Shown here piece by piece: positions 9,461 through 23,900 of a stretch of DNA of 64,000 nucleotides. The notes under the pieces were generated by a model. It was not told the origin of the DNA and did not search any database. It worked only from the letters and a program-made list of their open reading frames with translations. Source of the DNA: Phytoseiulus persimilis (Eukaryota > Arthropoda > Arachnida > Mesostigmata > Phytoseiidae); assembly GCA_037576195.1 (NCBI GenBank), contig CM075102.1, forward strand, positions 16,302,745 through 16,366,744, read 5' to 3'. The number at the start of each line of letters is the position of its first letter. Positions within the stretch are counted from its first letter, which is position 1. Position numbers and translations under genes: made by a program.

Positions 9461-12400
9461 CTAGAAATTCACCAGAAATTAGCTTCGATGGGGATATGAA
9501 ATCAGACAAGGGACATGGGAACTGAAACCGTGACGGCTCATTCGAGGCTGGTCACAACATAACGTACGTTCTCGATTGTTTGTGGATAAATGTAACAGCT
9601 CTCCAGGTAGGAAGATCACTCGGAAAAGCTGATCGCGGAGAGCTGGAGTTCTCTTTAGATCTGAGTTTGACGCACGCTGACGAAACCCGCGGGAGACCGG
9701 GGACAGGAGTGAGTCGCCAGTTTGGTGAGATTTTTACAGATCCAAAATTTGACGAGAATGTGTAACAACGGCCTAGCAGCGGTGAAGTAATCAAGAGGGC
9801 AAAATCGCCCAAAGGAGGACTCCCGGAGGGGCGCCATCGGCCTCGTCGTTTTAAACCTCCTTCGAAGTGAAACTTCATACCCGGGAGAGATGTGGTAGAT
9901 TGTGAACTACGGAAATTTGATGTTGACGGGAGTGGTTTCACCGCAGGGGTTGACGTTCCCTAACAGTGCTACTGTTGCAGCAGATGGCGCTTCCCGAAAC
10001 TGTCCGATTTCAGTCGACTGTGCTTGGCGCGCCCCTTACTAGCAGCATTTCAAGCCAGTAATCGAGTTTCCCGCGCATGTTAAACTGAGTCCTCTGCTCC
10101 ATATTCGAACTCCGATCAGTCACAACTAGACTCCTCTGCTCCCATCGCATAAGGTGAGAATTATTTTCAGCTCTCCAATCCCGAAGTGCTCAAGGTAACC
10201 GCGAACTTTGCGTGACAGCCATCCACTGAGCAACACTTGCCTTCTCCTCAGACCGGGTGCGAGCTCGCCGCGATTTGGCAGCCGGAGAGTTTGTCTCATT
10301 GTTCTCGGCCATCTTCACTCTTGCCTCCAATTGGACGAAGTTTCAATTATCGCGCAGCCCTCCGCACCTCCGGATTAGGTTGTGTGATTCCTCAGTCCAC
10401 AATTCACCGCGGTGAGGATCAAATCTCGGGCGCGCGCCTCACAGACAAAAACAAACTCTCGGCGCCAAAATGCTTTACGAAAGCCCGCGAATTTTCGAAA
10501 AGAAGGCCTACGTGACTGACCAAGTGAGGGTAGCAGCGGGAGCTTGGGAGAGCAGATACCACACCTGACAGGGCTGATTCTTTCACGGTCCGCGTCTGGG
10601 CCTGGGAGGGGTACCCCCGGATGGCGCCTCTCGGGGCGAAATCATGATAGGGCTGATCATACGTGAGCTGGTCTTCCCTGAGATCGAAGTTTCGAGTCGC
10701 ACAAACTCGAGAAAAGCTTAGCGAGAAAAAATCCAGCGGTTTGGTTCACCCGAAGAGGACTTTCGCCACTGCCTTCAGTTAGGCTGGGAGGAAGACTCCG
10801 ATTTTTTTAATTAGCCTCCGTGTGCCGGCTGCGTTCATTGGACCATGCGTAGACTTGGATAGCCAGAAGATCGAGAACGGTCCGAAGTCAGATAACCAAC
10901 TTCATGGGAACATATCAGCCCGAAGTCGCACCATGCGAATCTCGAGGGGGAAACGCTGGAAACATGGAAGAAATAAGTTTGTTGGACAAGTATTCCCGGG
11001 CACGGCCGCTCCAGATACTTACGATTGCCCCTGGGACAACCGTACTGTCGTATTCGCACGGTGCGACATCGAACTATGAGAGGGCTTCCTGTACTGGTTG
11101 ACATAAAGTACACATTCCGCAGCTATTACATGTATTGCATATTTCCGAATGATGCGGATCGGATGAAGCTGGAGAGGATATCTCCAGACCATCGTGAAAG
11201 CTTGCGACGCCGATACCAGAAGCGAGATCATCGCGACATTCATCGGATCGACCATTACCCACGGACGAAAATTCCCTCAGTAGAAGGATTTCCTAGAGTG
11301 AATACAGATCCATCTTCGTGCTCTCCTGAGGCCACTTAGTTTCTCGCAATAACTGAACTGGGGCAGGCGAAACCGTGTGAGCAACATTCAGCGATGACCA
11401 TTCCAAGGTTGAATCTCTCGACGATAAGACACAATGGGCTCCGTTGTAAAGAGCAGTCGGCTTTCTATATTGCTAGAAACCTATATTATGTGTTGCAGTT
11501 CGCTGAAAGATAACTCCCGCCGGTGAGTTTCGCGAAATTTCAGGGTCGTGTTTCGGGTAATTGTGTCACGCGTGGTGCGGTTACTAAATCGTTCACACGC
11601 AATGACTTCATTGGGGACATGCATCTGGTGCTTCGGGGGAGCATGGGTGGCCGGGCGGCTCTTGGAGGCGGGGAAAAACATGAATACTATCGCGTATTCA
11701 TCTCACGCGGTTTCTCCATTGCAAACTAGTTGGAAATCTAAAAAATCCTCGACCGCTAAATTGAGAGCTCGTCTTGAACATCAACTGACGATTCAACAAC
11801 GATCTGCTCGCTTCATTGGATAGTTTCGCTCCTGTTTTCATCCAAATGCCTCTTTGGCTTTCGAAATGACAGCGAAGTCATGTATCGAAGTAACAGGGCT
11901 ATTTCTGTACGTATTCAATGAAATGCCACGCCTGGCTAACCGACGACTACACATTACGAATGCTCACGAATGAAGACTTTGAGACGGATTTGTGCAACAC
12001 GCACAAATCTTTTTCGAAGTTAGAGCGTGATTCACAGATCTTCCATGAATCAACTCGAGTGAGGCTGCCCAGTGTTTGGGGGTTTCCTCACACGACGTAT
12101 ATGGACCTCAAAGCTGCAGCCCAGATGCCGTTCCTCGGGCGCTAACATCATGTCGATTTCGCAGTAGCGAGCATCGAACAATTGACTAAGACGGATTCGC
12201 GGGCACTTGCTTGAGACTCCGGGTGGACCTTGGTTCTTATAGGACGCCATCATCGCTCCGCACTTTGTCCATCGTTATGTTTCTGTGCTCACTCGACCAC
12301 ACCGCCGGACCCGGAGTAGGCTTGGAACGGAATGGCTGGACCTGAAACTTTCCCATGTATTAATCCGATCCGAAAGAGAATACAGCTCACTCGAGCGTGC

Positions 12401-15400
12401 CGGAGCGGGAGCACAAGAAGAGGAAAATACGAAAAGCATGTGTTGATACGCCTTTCGCATGTTTCGTTCACCATCGGCACGTGGGCTCCTCTTGGGCTCG
12501 GCGGTGCTATAAGGAACGATGTCTGAGCCTTTCATAACGCGGACAGCCGTACAACTCCACACATCGACGGAGCATCCATTTTCCGCGAAAGGGATCCGTG
12601 CTAGCGACTCGAGAACGATTCGTCGACAGCTCTATTTGAGCCAGACAGAGCTCTTGCTTCAATGAGCTTTACTGATGTTGACGGAGGTTTTTCTTGCTTC
12701 AACCTTCACATCTTTTTTTTTTCCCCTCTTCATTCCCTACCGAAAGAAAGCATCATGGAAACACTGAAACTGGCTGACTGTAGCACTCGTGCCCTACGCT
12801 TGGCTCGTTTTCAGCAAGACTGACGCTGGGTTTGAGGTATCAGCCAACTCCAGACAGGAAAACATTCCGGCCCTGGGCACGATATTCCGTTCTTTCATGC
12901 TCTTCCAAGAACCGACGGGTGAAACATATCTCTGGAGATCACCGTCATCGGTTATCATGAGCGCACGCTGAAGCGCTCGCCAGTTGAAGACGTCGGATCG
13001 GTAGCTTTGTTGGCAATAACTTGGCTAAGTGGTGCGCGGCTCAAGCGAACATGAAGTGGAACAAACTGCCGTTCCCGCGAACGATGTAATGGAGAATATG
13101 ATGACATTCGAATATACCCGAAAAGCAACCAATGCCGTTATTATGTAAGGCGCGGTTTCCAGCACTTTCATTCAAAAACAAAAACTGAAGAGACACAATG
13201 TATTCAAACGACATACTTTGGGGAGATCGATTTCGAACCGGCTGATATGTATCTCAGAGCTTCTGAAGCTTCGACAGCGACTTCCAAGCGCAACTTGAGC
13301 GCTCACAGCGGATCCGATTTGATCTAGACGCGATCTGACGCTTCCCATGGCTCAGACGTCGCGGAGTTATTGACGGGAACGACGTCGTTTCACAGGACAT
13401 CGGTGATGTTTCTTCTGAGCCCATGAAAAATGTCGGTCGAATTGCTGTCAGTGACAATTGTGGTTTAGACTAAATGGGAGCAGGCACGCCCGATGCCTCG
13501 CAAGGTTGTGAAGACAAGGCGTCCAATTTCCATAAGCCGTTTTCGGCTAGTGAGAATTGGCTTTTTATGCGGATACAGAGGACATTGCTCAAGTGCGTGA
13601 AAATCTATACCGATCAACAGTTTTTTCCGGTGGGATGCTCCCGCTCCCAAGAACGGAAACGATTCTATGAACATCTTCCAAACGAATGAAGTTCTGCGCC
13701 GGGAATCGGATCATCGCAAGCCTTCGCCCTTCCTTACTGAAATATTCTTGTCGAGTGTCAGGTGCCGATCAAACGCATAGATGAGGAAAGGCTTAATCCG
13801 ACCTCATTATTTGACCAAGTAAGCTTGAAGTGCTCGGTTTCGGAGAGCAACGCTAAAACATCCGAGACCTGACGTCCTCTCGATCCTCTTCCATGATGGA
13901 ACTGACGTGGTTGTAAAGTTCTTGGTTCCACAACGCCCGAATACCGAGACCGCACTGGCTGGCCAAATGGTTTTTGTGCGGAGCTCTTCTGCTCGTTATG
14001 CCGTTTGCGCGACTCGAGAACGGGCATTCCAGTTTTTCTTGGTTTACTTCAGAGTGGAAGACTGCTTACGACATTTGTACCACCATTAGAAGACTTTACG
14101 TCGACGGATTCATTCGCGAGGCCATTCAACAATCGACCGCGGGCTGATCAGTGCGACCGCGAGCGAGTCAGTCCGTTAGTCACACGGAAAGTCAACGAGT
14201 GAGTCGGCAGCTCCGCTGATGTCAGGAATCGTTCTAGCGGCGAATCGTCAAACTTTCTGCGTCATCGCAGAACACCGAGTGAAACCTACGACAAAACTCT
14301 CGTGACCTTGAAGTGCGAATGCTGTCCTACTTTCTAATTGCTTTCGGTACCCGACTCGTGGCTAATCGCTGAAATTCTAGCTGGTGCTTTAGCAATAGCG
14401 AAGGAACCAGAAGCAAATTTACGAAATGACGGGCACCAGACTGAGTGGAACCCAGTCTTGCGTCAGCCAAGGCGGGTATATGAATAGAAATGAGCGGAGC
14501 GCTCCCTCGCGGACTGTCACAGGGGGAATCAGAACCTGAGATCGAGAGAGAGAGAAATCGCTCGCTCAGTAGCTTGAGCTGGATCGAATCCGGATGTCGA
14601 TTTCTCTGATGTGGGCAAAATTGGAGTGCCCCGAATTCGGCGGCGGCCGTGTGTTCATCCTGGCGTTACCGGTATCAAGAGTTTGCCGGAATCGACGCAG
14701 AGGCATCCGGGGCGCTCTTCGTGAGCACTCTCCTCCTCCTTTATGTCCGATCGTCGTTCAGGTCTTGCATGGCCGGCGAAGTCGCCAATCACAGCTCGGA
14801 GTGAGAACGACGGCGGACAATCTTCGCAATAGGTCGATCAATACGAAAATGATTCAATGACCCCTGGCCTTCTCTCTTTTTCACTTTCACTCGATAGGGA
14901 TCTGGCCCACGAGAATATATACTTTCTTCTAATTCCTCACCGATACACGCGACGGTCACTTGCGCAAGTCCTATCTAAGCTCACGGCGTCGACGTCTTCC
15001 CCGCCGGCGGAGTGTTCTTGGTCAGGGCTAGCTTCGCGGCGAAGCCCACCCAAGCGATTGCAAAACGCGCACAACACGACATGAATGCCATGCGGATTTT
15101 CTTGTGGACAAGAAACGTGAACGCTATGAATCGTCGGGGGAACACTGACGCAGGCACGCATTCGGTCCGGTGCCGATCGATCAAGCTCCGAAGAAAATTC
15201 GGATTGTTTTCTGCTCACATCGGATTACGGCGAACTCGAGGTCTACGCCCATCAGCAGTAGCGAGCCGTTCCGTCGCGGACTCTGGGAATTCGCAGCTGG
15301 AGACCGCGGCCTCGAGACGATGGCTCTGTCCAAGATAGAGAGAGAGAGAGAGATCTCAAATCTGTTCCGCTTCTCGTCGGTCTGACGTTCGGACTCCTCG

Positions 15401-16118
15401 ACTTCTGATCAACAAGGTGACGTCAAACGTAATCACAACCTCCAGCAACGGCCGAAGAACGCTCGCATCTAGTCGGGTTTATGATGAATCGCGGGGGCGC
15501 ACGAGCTCATTCCCAGTTTTGATGCGAGAAGAGACTCTATGGTTCTTCGGAAGAACACTTTCGCTTGTGTTTTCTCTGGGTACTTTTCTCTTCCAAGAAC
15601 AAAAGACCCCGACCAGATAATCGGCGGCCGCCAGATCGAGCAGCGGCTTGTAGCCGTTCGCAGTTGCGGGATTCGACGATGAAACGGCTTACGTAACGAT
15701 TGTTGAACACCCGCTAAGGAGCCGATCTATGATCAAATGCAATTGAGACATTACCGCTCTGCGGCCGAAGTCACGGAAAAGTGAAGCAAACACGAGCAAG
15801 TGAAGCGGTAAACCTCAGACAGAGCGGAGCCAACATACTCAAACCAAATGACTGCTCTTTCCCACTCGGGTATTATTGGTTAAGTAATAATTTATTTCTA
15901 GAGGAAACGGTTTCAGTTTCAACTCGGATTCGTGCCAGACGATCCAGACATCGATGGTTAGATGGCCTTTCCTAGACCACCTAGACCTTTCTTCACATTT
16001 TTTTCGCTCTCTTCCACCGGAGACGAGGCGCCGCCGATCGGGCTGGCCAAGAGGAGCTATGGCAACTAGTATTGTTGCTGTCGGTGCTTCAACGACGCAG
16101 CGTTGAGCGTGGTCGCGT
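9461..16118. other. 6.6 kb without a recognised gene
   Basis: This stretch should contain the SLBP 5' exon and promoter at its left end (about 9.5-10.6 kb). I found no other coding family here on either strand. It has short GA runs at 14541-14555 and 15338-15352. The right end carries the SDR poly(A) signal. Confidence 0.4.
15891..15896 (-). terminator. Probable poly(A) signal of the SDR gene
   Basis: AATAAA on the minus strand (TTTATT on plus), about 225 nt beyond the SDR stop codon, is the nearest canonical signal in the right orientation. Confidence 0.5.
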
Positions 16119-17114
16119 TCATGCGGCTAAACCTGTCAATTTCTCCGATTCGTTCCAGAGTTTAGCTGCCAGCTTCATATCCCTCGAAGCCGAGCTTCCG
16201 TTGGCAATACGGCAGTCTTTCCAGTATTCTCCACTGACTCCCTCAACTTCTTCCGCGATGCTCAAATGCAACGACGTCTGAGCTCCCTCGAGAGGCGTTT
16301 TCCCGAAGAAGAAGAACAAACAGTTGAGGCAGAAGTTGAGGAATCCTACGTAGGTGCTGTTGATGTCGGTTTGCACAGCCCCCGGATGGCACACGTTCGC
16401 GGTTACTCCGGTGCCTCGAAGTTTTCGAGCCAATTCCCGGGTGAAGAGGATGTTGGCCAGCTTGGTGTCCGAGTAGACTTGCATGGGCACTTTGTACGCG
16501 GAGTAGTCCAGGTTCTCGAGGTCGATCTTGCCGAAGTGGTGCAAGCTCGAAGACAGAGTGACGATACGGGACGGAGAGTTCTGTTTCAGTTTGTCCAGCA
16601 GTAAAGTGGTCAGGAGGAATGGCGCCAAATGATTTGTCTGGAAGGTCTGCTCGAAACCGTCCACGGTCTCAACGCGCTCTGGGAACGGAACGATTCCGGC
16701 GTTATTGATCAAAACGTCCAGACGTTCCTCCTCTTGGATGATCTGCTCTGCGAAGTCCTTCACCGACTTCAGAGAGCACAAATCAAGCTTCTTGATGAAG
16801 ATCTGCCTGCCGGTCTCGGCTTCGATTTCCTTGGCAGCTTCTGAAGCCTTCTGAAGATTCCTGCAGGCGATGATCACTCGCGCATTTCTTCTCGCGAGCT
16901 CTCGGGCGGTTTCTTTTCCGATTCCTGCGTTCGCACCGGTGATGATGACAGTTTTGCCCTTCATGCTTTTGGTCGAGCTGCACACTCCAACGGTCAGTCT
17001 CGAGTAGAGTTTGCACACTACACAAACGACGAGAACCAGCACGGCGGCCAACGCCAGCGGCTCCAACCAAACCGTGGGTACTCCATCGTCGAACCTCTGC
17101 GTATCGACGGCCAT
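16119..17114 (-). CDS. Membrane-anchored short-chain dehydrogenase (retinol dehydrogenase 11-14 like)
   Basis: This is a single exon of 331 residues starting at a true ATG (17114-17112). A hydrophobic helix at residues 17-36 would anchor it in the ER. A classical SDR fold follows: the TGANAGIG nucleotide-binding motif at 59-66, NNAG at 137-140, catalytic Ser in LSSS near 188-190, and YSDTK (Tyr214/Lys218) as the active site. A basic residue in ACRN near 85 suggests NADP(H) preference. Length and order match the RDH11-14 group, which reduce or oxidise retinoids, other lipid aldehydes or steroids; the substrate cannot be read from sequence. The gene is intronless and intact. It stands alone, with a poly(A) signal about 225 nt downstream. 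Confidence 0.93.
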   Translation of the reverse strand: MAVDTQRFDDGVPTVWLEPLALAAVLVLVVCVVCKLYSRLTVGVCSSTKSMKGKTVIITGANAGIGKETARELARRNARVIIACRNLQKASEAAKEIEAETGRQIFIKKLDLCSLKSVKDFAEQIIQEEERLDVLINNAGIVPFPERVETVDGFEQTFQTNHLAPFLLTTLLLDKLKQNSPSRIVTLSSSLHHFGKIDLENLDYSAYKVPMQVYSDTKLANILFTRELARKLRGTGVTANVCHPGAVQTDINSTYVGFLNFCLNCLFFFFGKTPLEGAQTSLHLSIAEEVEGVSGEYWKDCRIANGSSASRDMKLAAKLWNESEKLTGLAA

Positions 17115-20100
17115 AGCTCGTCCGTCCTACTCGGAGCTCCGCATGTCACTAAACCCAACTGTGCTTGGCATCCATTGCCCCTCACCCTTACGGCTTTCAC
17201 TCCCTCAGAACAGGCCCTCACCGGTTAAGCCACGACCGCGCGCTTCGATGACGCCGCCCCTTGTCTTAGCGTGCCGCTGGATCAGGGGGTTCGACTGATT
17301 CTACGTTTGGTGAGTCTCAGCGCGGTTGAGGATCCGCGCGTTTGATTTCGACCCGCGCGGCCTCTCGGTATTGATTCCTCCAGTTCGACGCGGATCGTTG
17401 TTGGTATTAGCGCAACGTTCGACTCCTAACGCGAAGCTAAGTAGGCGCCGACGGGTTCAGAAAGCCGGTCTGGTCCGAATCTCGGCGGTTTCAGCGGCCT
17501 TGAGAATAGGAGGAAAATGCAAGATATGGGGTCTGTTCTCTAAAGAACGGAGTGATCGTTGCTTGACGTAGTCCCAGTCCGAGCTACATTCATGCAAAGT
17601 GGCCACGAAATCGCTTGAGGAAAGTCTTCCCCAGTTTTCTCCCGCTAATTGTCTTGTTTTTTCTTCAATGCCAAATGACGGGGCCAGCCGTGAATCCGGC
17701 AACCAATCTCAGAACGTGAGTTTGAGGAATTTCTGTCGCGGGAACAGACGGAGAACATGCGATTCCGTGAAAACTTGGCGTGCCGCGGGGCTCTGAAGCG
17801 TTAGACGTCTGGCGACCGGGAGCACTGGCCGACCAGGGCTAATTTGTTCCAATCGGTCTCTGCTATTGACTTTCAACTTCTCCGTTAGAGGATTGAGTGC
17901 GTTCGAGGCTGCCGCTGACTCAAGGCTGAACCCTGTTGGTAACCAGAACTATAAAATTACCAACTGAGAGGTCCGACTTTCTCCGTGGAGACGTTGAGCA
18001 AGAGCATTCGATTGAGATGCCGCAGAGGAATTTTCCGTCAGGGGAAATTTGTATTCCTGTGGACTGTACCCGGAGCTATCAAGCAATCAATCCGGCAATC
18101 CGGCTAAGGAGCCGCCGGCGTAGCTGGCCTCTTTTCGGATTGGGCTCCGAGTTCATCGGATCTCAGGATCAGAATACTTCAACTGAAGACTCATCGCGGG
18201 AATCGTGATTTCGTGCGAAAAGTGCGTTCCAAGCTCTACATATGTTGGGTCTCGCTCTGAACGAATAGCAAGCCATCTAGCACTTGCCTCGAGAGGCGTC
18301 GAATTGTCGATTTCGATCGCGATCACGGTGAGGATTCTGTCGCGCCCCGGGGCTGACGGCTTAGGCCAAATTTTCTTGCAAGGGAAACAGGTGCTTTTCT
18401 CTCTTCTTTCGCACTTACTCTTACTGCATGTGTCACTTCTTTATTTCTGAAAATGGTGAGCGTCGAAGCGGCGCGTGTTTCCAATTGCGATGAATTCACG
18501 TGTCGCCTTTACAATATTTAACACACGGCAGTTGTTGACTGACAAGCGAAAACCGGGAGATTTGATCCCTTTAACGTGTTGCTGATCGGCGTGCGACGAG
18601 GATTCGCGTCTCGAGTATTTCTGGACCCTGTGAAACATCTTCTAAGCGCCATCGCTCTCGATTCCCTCAGCATCTTGCTACAGCAAATATGTATTCCTGC
18701 AAGGAATATATATTTCGCACTATCAATCGGGGGAAGGAGTGTATTCATGTGACTGAGATTATTTTGTGTTCGCTGAGCTTAGCTCCCTTCGAATCATCTG
18801 CAGCGTGAGGCACCCAATCTGCTCCTGTGCCCGAAACGTAATCTGACGAGCTTAGTGACTCTATCGCCCCCAGAGTAGCGAGGAGGGGGGAGGGGGGGGG
18901 GGGCAGCGGCCCGCGAATCACATCGCAAATGACAACGGAATGCCTCTCCAAGTCTGGGTCACTGCGGAACTTCTGATTCCTTATTGCGGGATTTTTCCCA
19001 AATTTCCAGAGCAGGGTAAACATCGAATGGTAGCATCTGAATTCTCGCCATTTCCACGGCCCATCATGTATTTTGTGCTTTCAAACCATACCGCATCGGC
19101 GGCTCACTTGACGGCCCACTGATTCGAAGACGTGTGCACACGACGACGATCACCGGGAATTGAGGGACAAGGAGTAGGAAATGACAGGGTGGTTCGATGC
19201 TGGCCGAAAGCGCGGGGGGATGTCTAGAAAGCATGTTGTCGCATGATCATGGAAAAGTGAAGTTTCCTCATCTGAGAGAGCAGATGATACACGACCGGAG
19301 TCACTCGAACATTCGTCAAACTGTCACTGGCGCCTCCGATTGCTACTCTTTGAATATTCCTGACGAAGAAGCGAGCGCAATCAACGTTCGTCTCAATCGA
19401 GGGATTAGGTTCTCCGTGTTCTCAACTGATAGTTGGTAGTTGGCAGGAGAACCCCATGCCTCTCAAGCAGACTCATCAATGTCGATTCCCGGAACTCATT
19501 TTGCCAAGCCACGGGGCAGTTCCTCACCGTGATTTTACCTCATAGAGATGTCTACTTGCAAACTCTCCGAACGTCTGCAGTTGAATAATCGATAGGCCCT
19601 GGTACTCAGGGAACAATTGAAGTTCAGGAACGAGATAGGAGCACTCTTCATCGTGCAAGCATGGAGGTTTGTATCCATTCGCGACCCTTATACTTCGACA
19701 TCGAGCTTTACGATGGCTTCCAGATTAGAGAACTTCAGCTGGGCCAGTTCTCTGGATCAATATTTCATTCGCTAGCTTCTCGGAATGCATGGAACAAGCC
19801 GGGCCGAGCGGGAGCCAGAACCGCAAGGGAAAAGAGCGAACCTGCAGGGGCATACCAAGGGCGCTGGTATTACGGGGATGCCTGGACGATCGAGAAACGA
19901 CAGGTCTTCGAATCATCGGATAAAATTCATCATTCTAGGGTATTTCAGGTAATTCAAGAGAGCAGTCAGGTCGCGTCGAACGCATTTCTTTCCTTGGACC
20001 TCACGAAAAATTGAGCAGGGGGAAAAGAATCATAGAATCGCCCCGGGCACCAAGGAGGCCCGCTTCGGAGGCTCGCTCCCAGACGATTTCAGGATTCTGA

Positions 20101-20995
20101 GATGGGAAAAACCAGAGAAGGCGCACAAGGACGGTTGTGAAAAGCGAAAGGATATTCACGAAAATACTTTCTCAGATTTTTGAATTTATGGCTGCAGCAT
20201 GGAGGTCGAAGTTCACGTTAGACACCGAAGTCCCTTGTATAATGTCTCGCTGCCGAATGTTTGCCCGGTTCTCTGGATGCCACCATTGATGTCAGCCAGA
20301 TGGCCACTCAGCTTATGTAAGCGCGTGTGATTCCGCGCACACTGTTTCAATGCTCCACGTAGCACACGTTTTCAGCTTAGGAATGAGCCAAGGTTTCCGG
20401 CTGATCTGAGGGGGATATTCAAATGGGATAGCACGCTGAACTACCAGGCGAGGCCGCACTGAGCCGAAACATTACTAAAAAGCTCAATCGGCTGTTTGTT
20501 CATGTAGATTATTAGATCCAATATTTCAAAAGCGGAGACATTCACCAAGCTCATCACGTCTGGAAACCACAGAATGATTCGGACACGGGGACCGTGTTTC
20601 TCAAGATGACTCGTAATAACGTCACATCGCTGAAGTCTCGAACGGCAGAGCCGTCTCATGGGTCAGCTGACGGCATCCGTTTGAGCTTCTATAGTTCACT
20701 CAGACGTTCTGACCGGCTATTCAGGAACTATTCTTGCCAAGCTCCTTCGCCATGAGCGAGTCAGATGCAGTGAGACGTGAGGGAACGCGTGTCAACGACC
20801 CTTAACAAAAGACTAGTCGAGGTAGTTCTCGTTGTTGCAATGGTTGAGGAAAGCTCGCAGTGTCGACATCTGCACTGAACGGTCGTCTGTAACTCTAGAT
20901 AATCAATGAGGCGATAGCGAGACTCGAGAGGGAAAGTTTCATTCAGCCAGCTACTGTCATATCGCTGTATAAACTATCAATCGTCTGCTGAAAAT
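17115..20995. other. 3.9 kb without a recognised gene
   Basis: The left end is the promoter side of the SDR gene and the right end the 3' side of IFT80. A plus-strand ORF at 19661-20014 (117 codons, ATG) has no family resemblance I can name. A purine tract with runs of seven and thirteen G lies at about 18882-18903. I see no further coding signal. Confidence 0.4.
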
Positions 20996-23900
20996 TCACA
21001 GCTCTACGACACTTTGCTGAGAAACCATCTCCCGGATTTTCATGTAGTCCATGTCATCGGCTTTATACTGGAAAACAACGGGCATCATCAGTTACCGACC
21101 TCCCTTGCCTCTCGCCAAGCCCAGAGCGCCGACTTTCATTCGCAAGGTTACCATTACCTTCCTGTTGGTTTCGATGAACAGGGGCTCGTCTTCAGCTTTG
21201 TTGAACCGTTCCAAATATTTTTTCCGATACGCCAGGACAACCTCTATGTTCGCGTTCTGCTTCATCGCCAACGAAAGCGCTCTGCAACGTGAATCATGCA
21301 GTTTCGAAAATCGTCTCATCACTGCTGTTGCGGATCGCTCCCTCGCTGAGTTGAGTTCGCTCACCTGTCCCATTGATGCGCGTGCACATTCAGCATGATA
21401 GCATCGAGGATCTTCCCCATCTGCACCATTTGACTCTCGACTTGTTGCCGGGCTCGACCTCCTGGTTTCACACAGCAATTTATAATCTTTTCCTCCGTCA
21501 GAATCGGGAGTTAGTCCTGGAGTTATGCAAGCCATGGAAATCGCACCTGTCACAAGTAGCTGCACCAGAAGCCCTTCCATTTGGCCTCCTTGTTCCCGGA
21601 TTTTTTCGAGATAGTCCGCGCGATCCACTTGGCCAAGAGCCGTGAAAGCATCTCGGGCGACCGTCAGTTGGCGGCCCAAGAGAGAGATACACGCCAGTGC
21701 GCACCAGGTCTGATTCGTCTGCAAAATATCATGTGAAGCTAGGATTCGAGAAGTCGACCCCTTGAGACATTCCTGCTACTCTTCCTGGAGACAGGAAGTT
21801 CTTGGTGCCATCCCAGAAGACTCCGGCAGGAGTTTCCAGTCGAAAGATCTACGTTGATCAGAGATGTGACGAAATAGCTCAGGTAACTTCTAATCCAGAA
21901 GCTGCCGCGAAAACGAGCGGAAGATAAGCGTTTGCGGTGGACTTTTTGCATCGTTTTGGTGAAGCTCTGTGGCGTAATCTTGCCTCGCGGACAGGGGAAT
22001 CATTTATTTACGCCGTCGCCGTGCCGTTCCCGGATGGGAGATAACCTAAGACCGACTCCTGCTGAAATCACTCACGTCGAAGAATCGGGCGATTTTCAAA
22101 GCTGAGTCCCATTGGGATTTTTCTACAGCTTGTTCGATCTTCTCACTGAACAAAGGGACAGCCTGAGTGAAGAGCGAACCATTTGTCCGCTTCAATGTGA
22201 TGAGACTCCCGTGGAAAGTTTCCAAGCTGCCTCCGATGCCGACATCAGCCATGGGGAAGGTATGTTTTGAGAGCTCCATGAGCTTCGCAGCGACGTTGAA
22301 GCTCCACGGGCACTCCCACATCAGGAGCTGGCCGTCTCGAAGAGCGCACAGCTGTCGTGAAGTCTCGCTCCACATTGTGCTGAGAATCTGCGATTCTGGA
22401 ACCACCAAACTTTTCAACGTCGCGCACTTCATGTGCACTCTGGTCTGTGGACAGGAGTCTGGTGAAGTTTCCTTCGTGCCGATATCCGGGTGGCCGGGCC
22501 CGATATATGATGCAGGTTGTCATGGTCGGGAGCGACTTGGGACTCACCCGTGAACAAACTGTACGCCTGTTTCCCGCGCAGACATAACATATGCATCTGG
22601 CCCTCGGCATCCACGAGACTCAGGAGGTGCTCCCCTCCCGACAAAGATTCTGGCCAACTCTTCTGCTCTATTCGTAGCTCCCTCACGGCACGCTATCGGG
22701 AGTCAATGGTCAGCGTTACGGCAGATGAGCATCCCAGGTCGACGTAGAACAACAATTAGACACTGCAAGCTGAACTCCATCGCATCGCCACCGTTACAAT
22801 ACCTCATGGCTGAAAGGCGGAGCTAGCTGTTTTCCAGTGTTGATGTTGAAGAACTGGATTGAGTTATGGTCGGCAAGCACGACGACATCGTCATTCAAAT
22901 CGAAGGTTTTCGAGATGTCCGCGCTCAAGAAGGGATGCCGAATCGAGCACAAGTTTTTCCCTGGGGAAGATGAGCACCAGTACCGGATAAATTCGCTCGA
23001 GACGTGTCGGAGCGAAATCTCTGATCGGATAAGCTCCCGGGGATTCTGATTCTCAGTAGGACCCGAGCCTCTATGCACTTACTGGTTAGAGCGAATCCCA
23101 GAAACATGCGAGCTCTGTCAGTCAAGTACGGAGGTCGTGGATGAAAATTTTCTCTCCCAATATCTCTCTTACATGTGTGTCACACATATCTCTGAGTAGA
23201 ACTTGCATTTCAATGGGAGTAGCTCGTATCGGTCCGTGCATGAAGTCTTGGGTCAGAGTTATGAGTCAAGAAGGTCGTTCGAGAGCGCTCCAAACGGTAA
23301 TCAAGGGCCGAAATTTCGTATCCTTACGCATCCGCGCCTGGTTACGCGGTTGGGAACTCGCCAGTCTCATGGCGAATTGACGTTGTTCGCCATCTTGAGG
23401 TGAATACTTACCATTATAAGCGTACACGTGAATCGCTGAACTATCAGTGAACGCCAAATATTTGCTGCTCTGCCGGAAACATTTGATGGGCGACACTAAA
23501 GATGGCCGGATGAGTGTCGGTCGTTGCCACTGGCCTGCCGCGTACACGAACACTCCGCCCGTCTGATTTGCGGAAACCACAAAGTGTCCGAATCGGAACG
23601 CCAACTGAGCAGCGCTCTGGCCCTGAGAGCAACAGAGTTCGTAGAAATTCGTCGTCTGCGGCGATCTAAACTATTATGAGCCTCTCAGTTTATCCCGCGA
23701 AAGCTAGCCTACCTGGAAAGTGAGCTCCACACCTGAGCCTTGTTCCATGTTGACGTCAGTGACGAGACAAAGCTTCGTCCCAACAGTGGACACCTCGTAT
23801 TGATTCCATTCGAGGGTTCGATCCACGAGGGACGCGAGGAGAACTTTCCCGTTCGAGCTTGCCGCCGCCAGCTGTGTACCGCAATCGTTCCATGCCAGGG

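Noticed and set aside
10040-10078. 13-codon ATG exon proposed as SLBP exon 1
   Set aside because: Phase and donor fit, but there is no family similarity in so short a peptide; kept only as a candidate.
19661-20014. 117-codon ATG frame
   Set aside because: No recognisable motif, and no supporting splice sites or poly(A) signal; not better than chance at this GC content.
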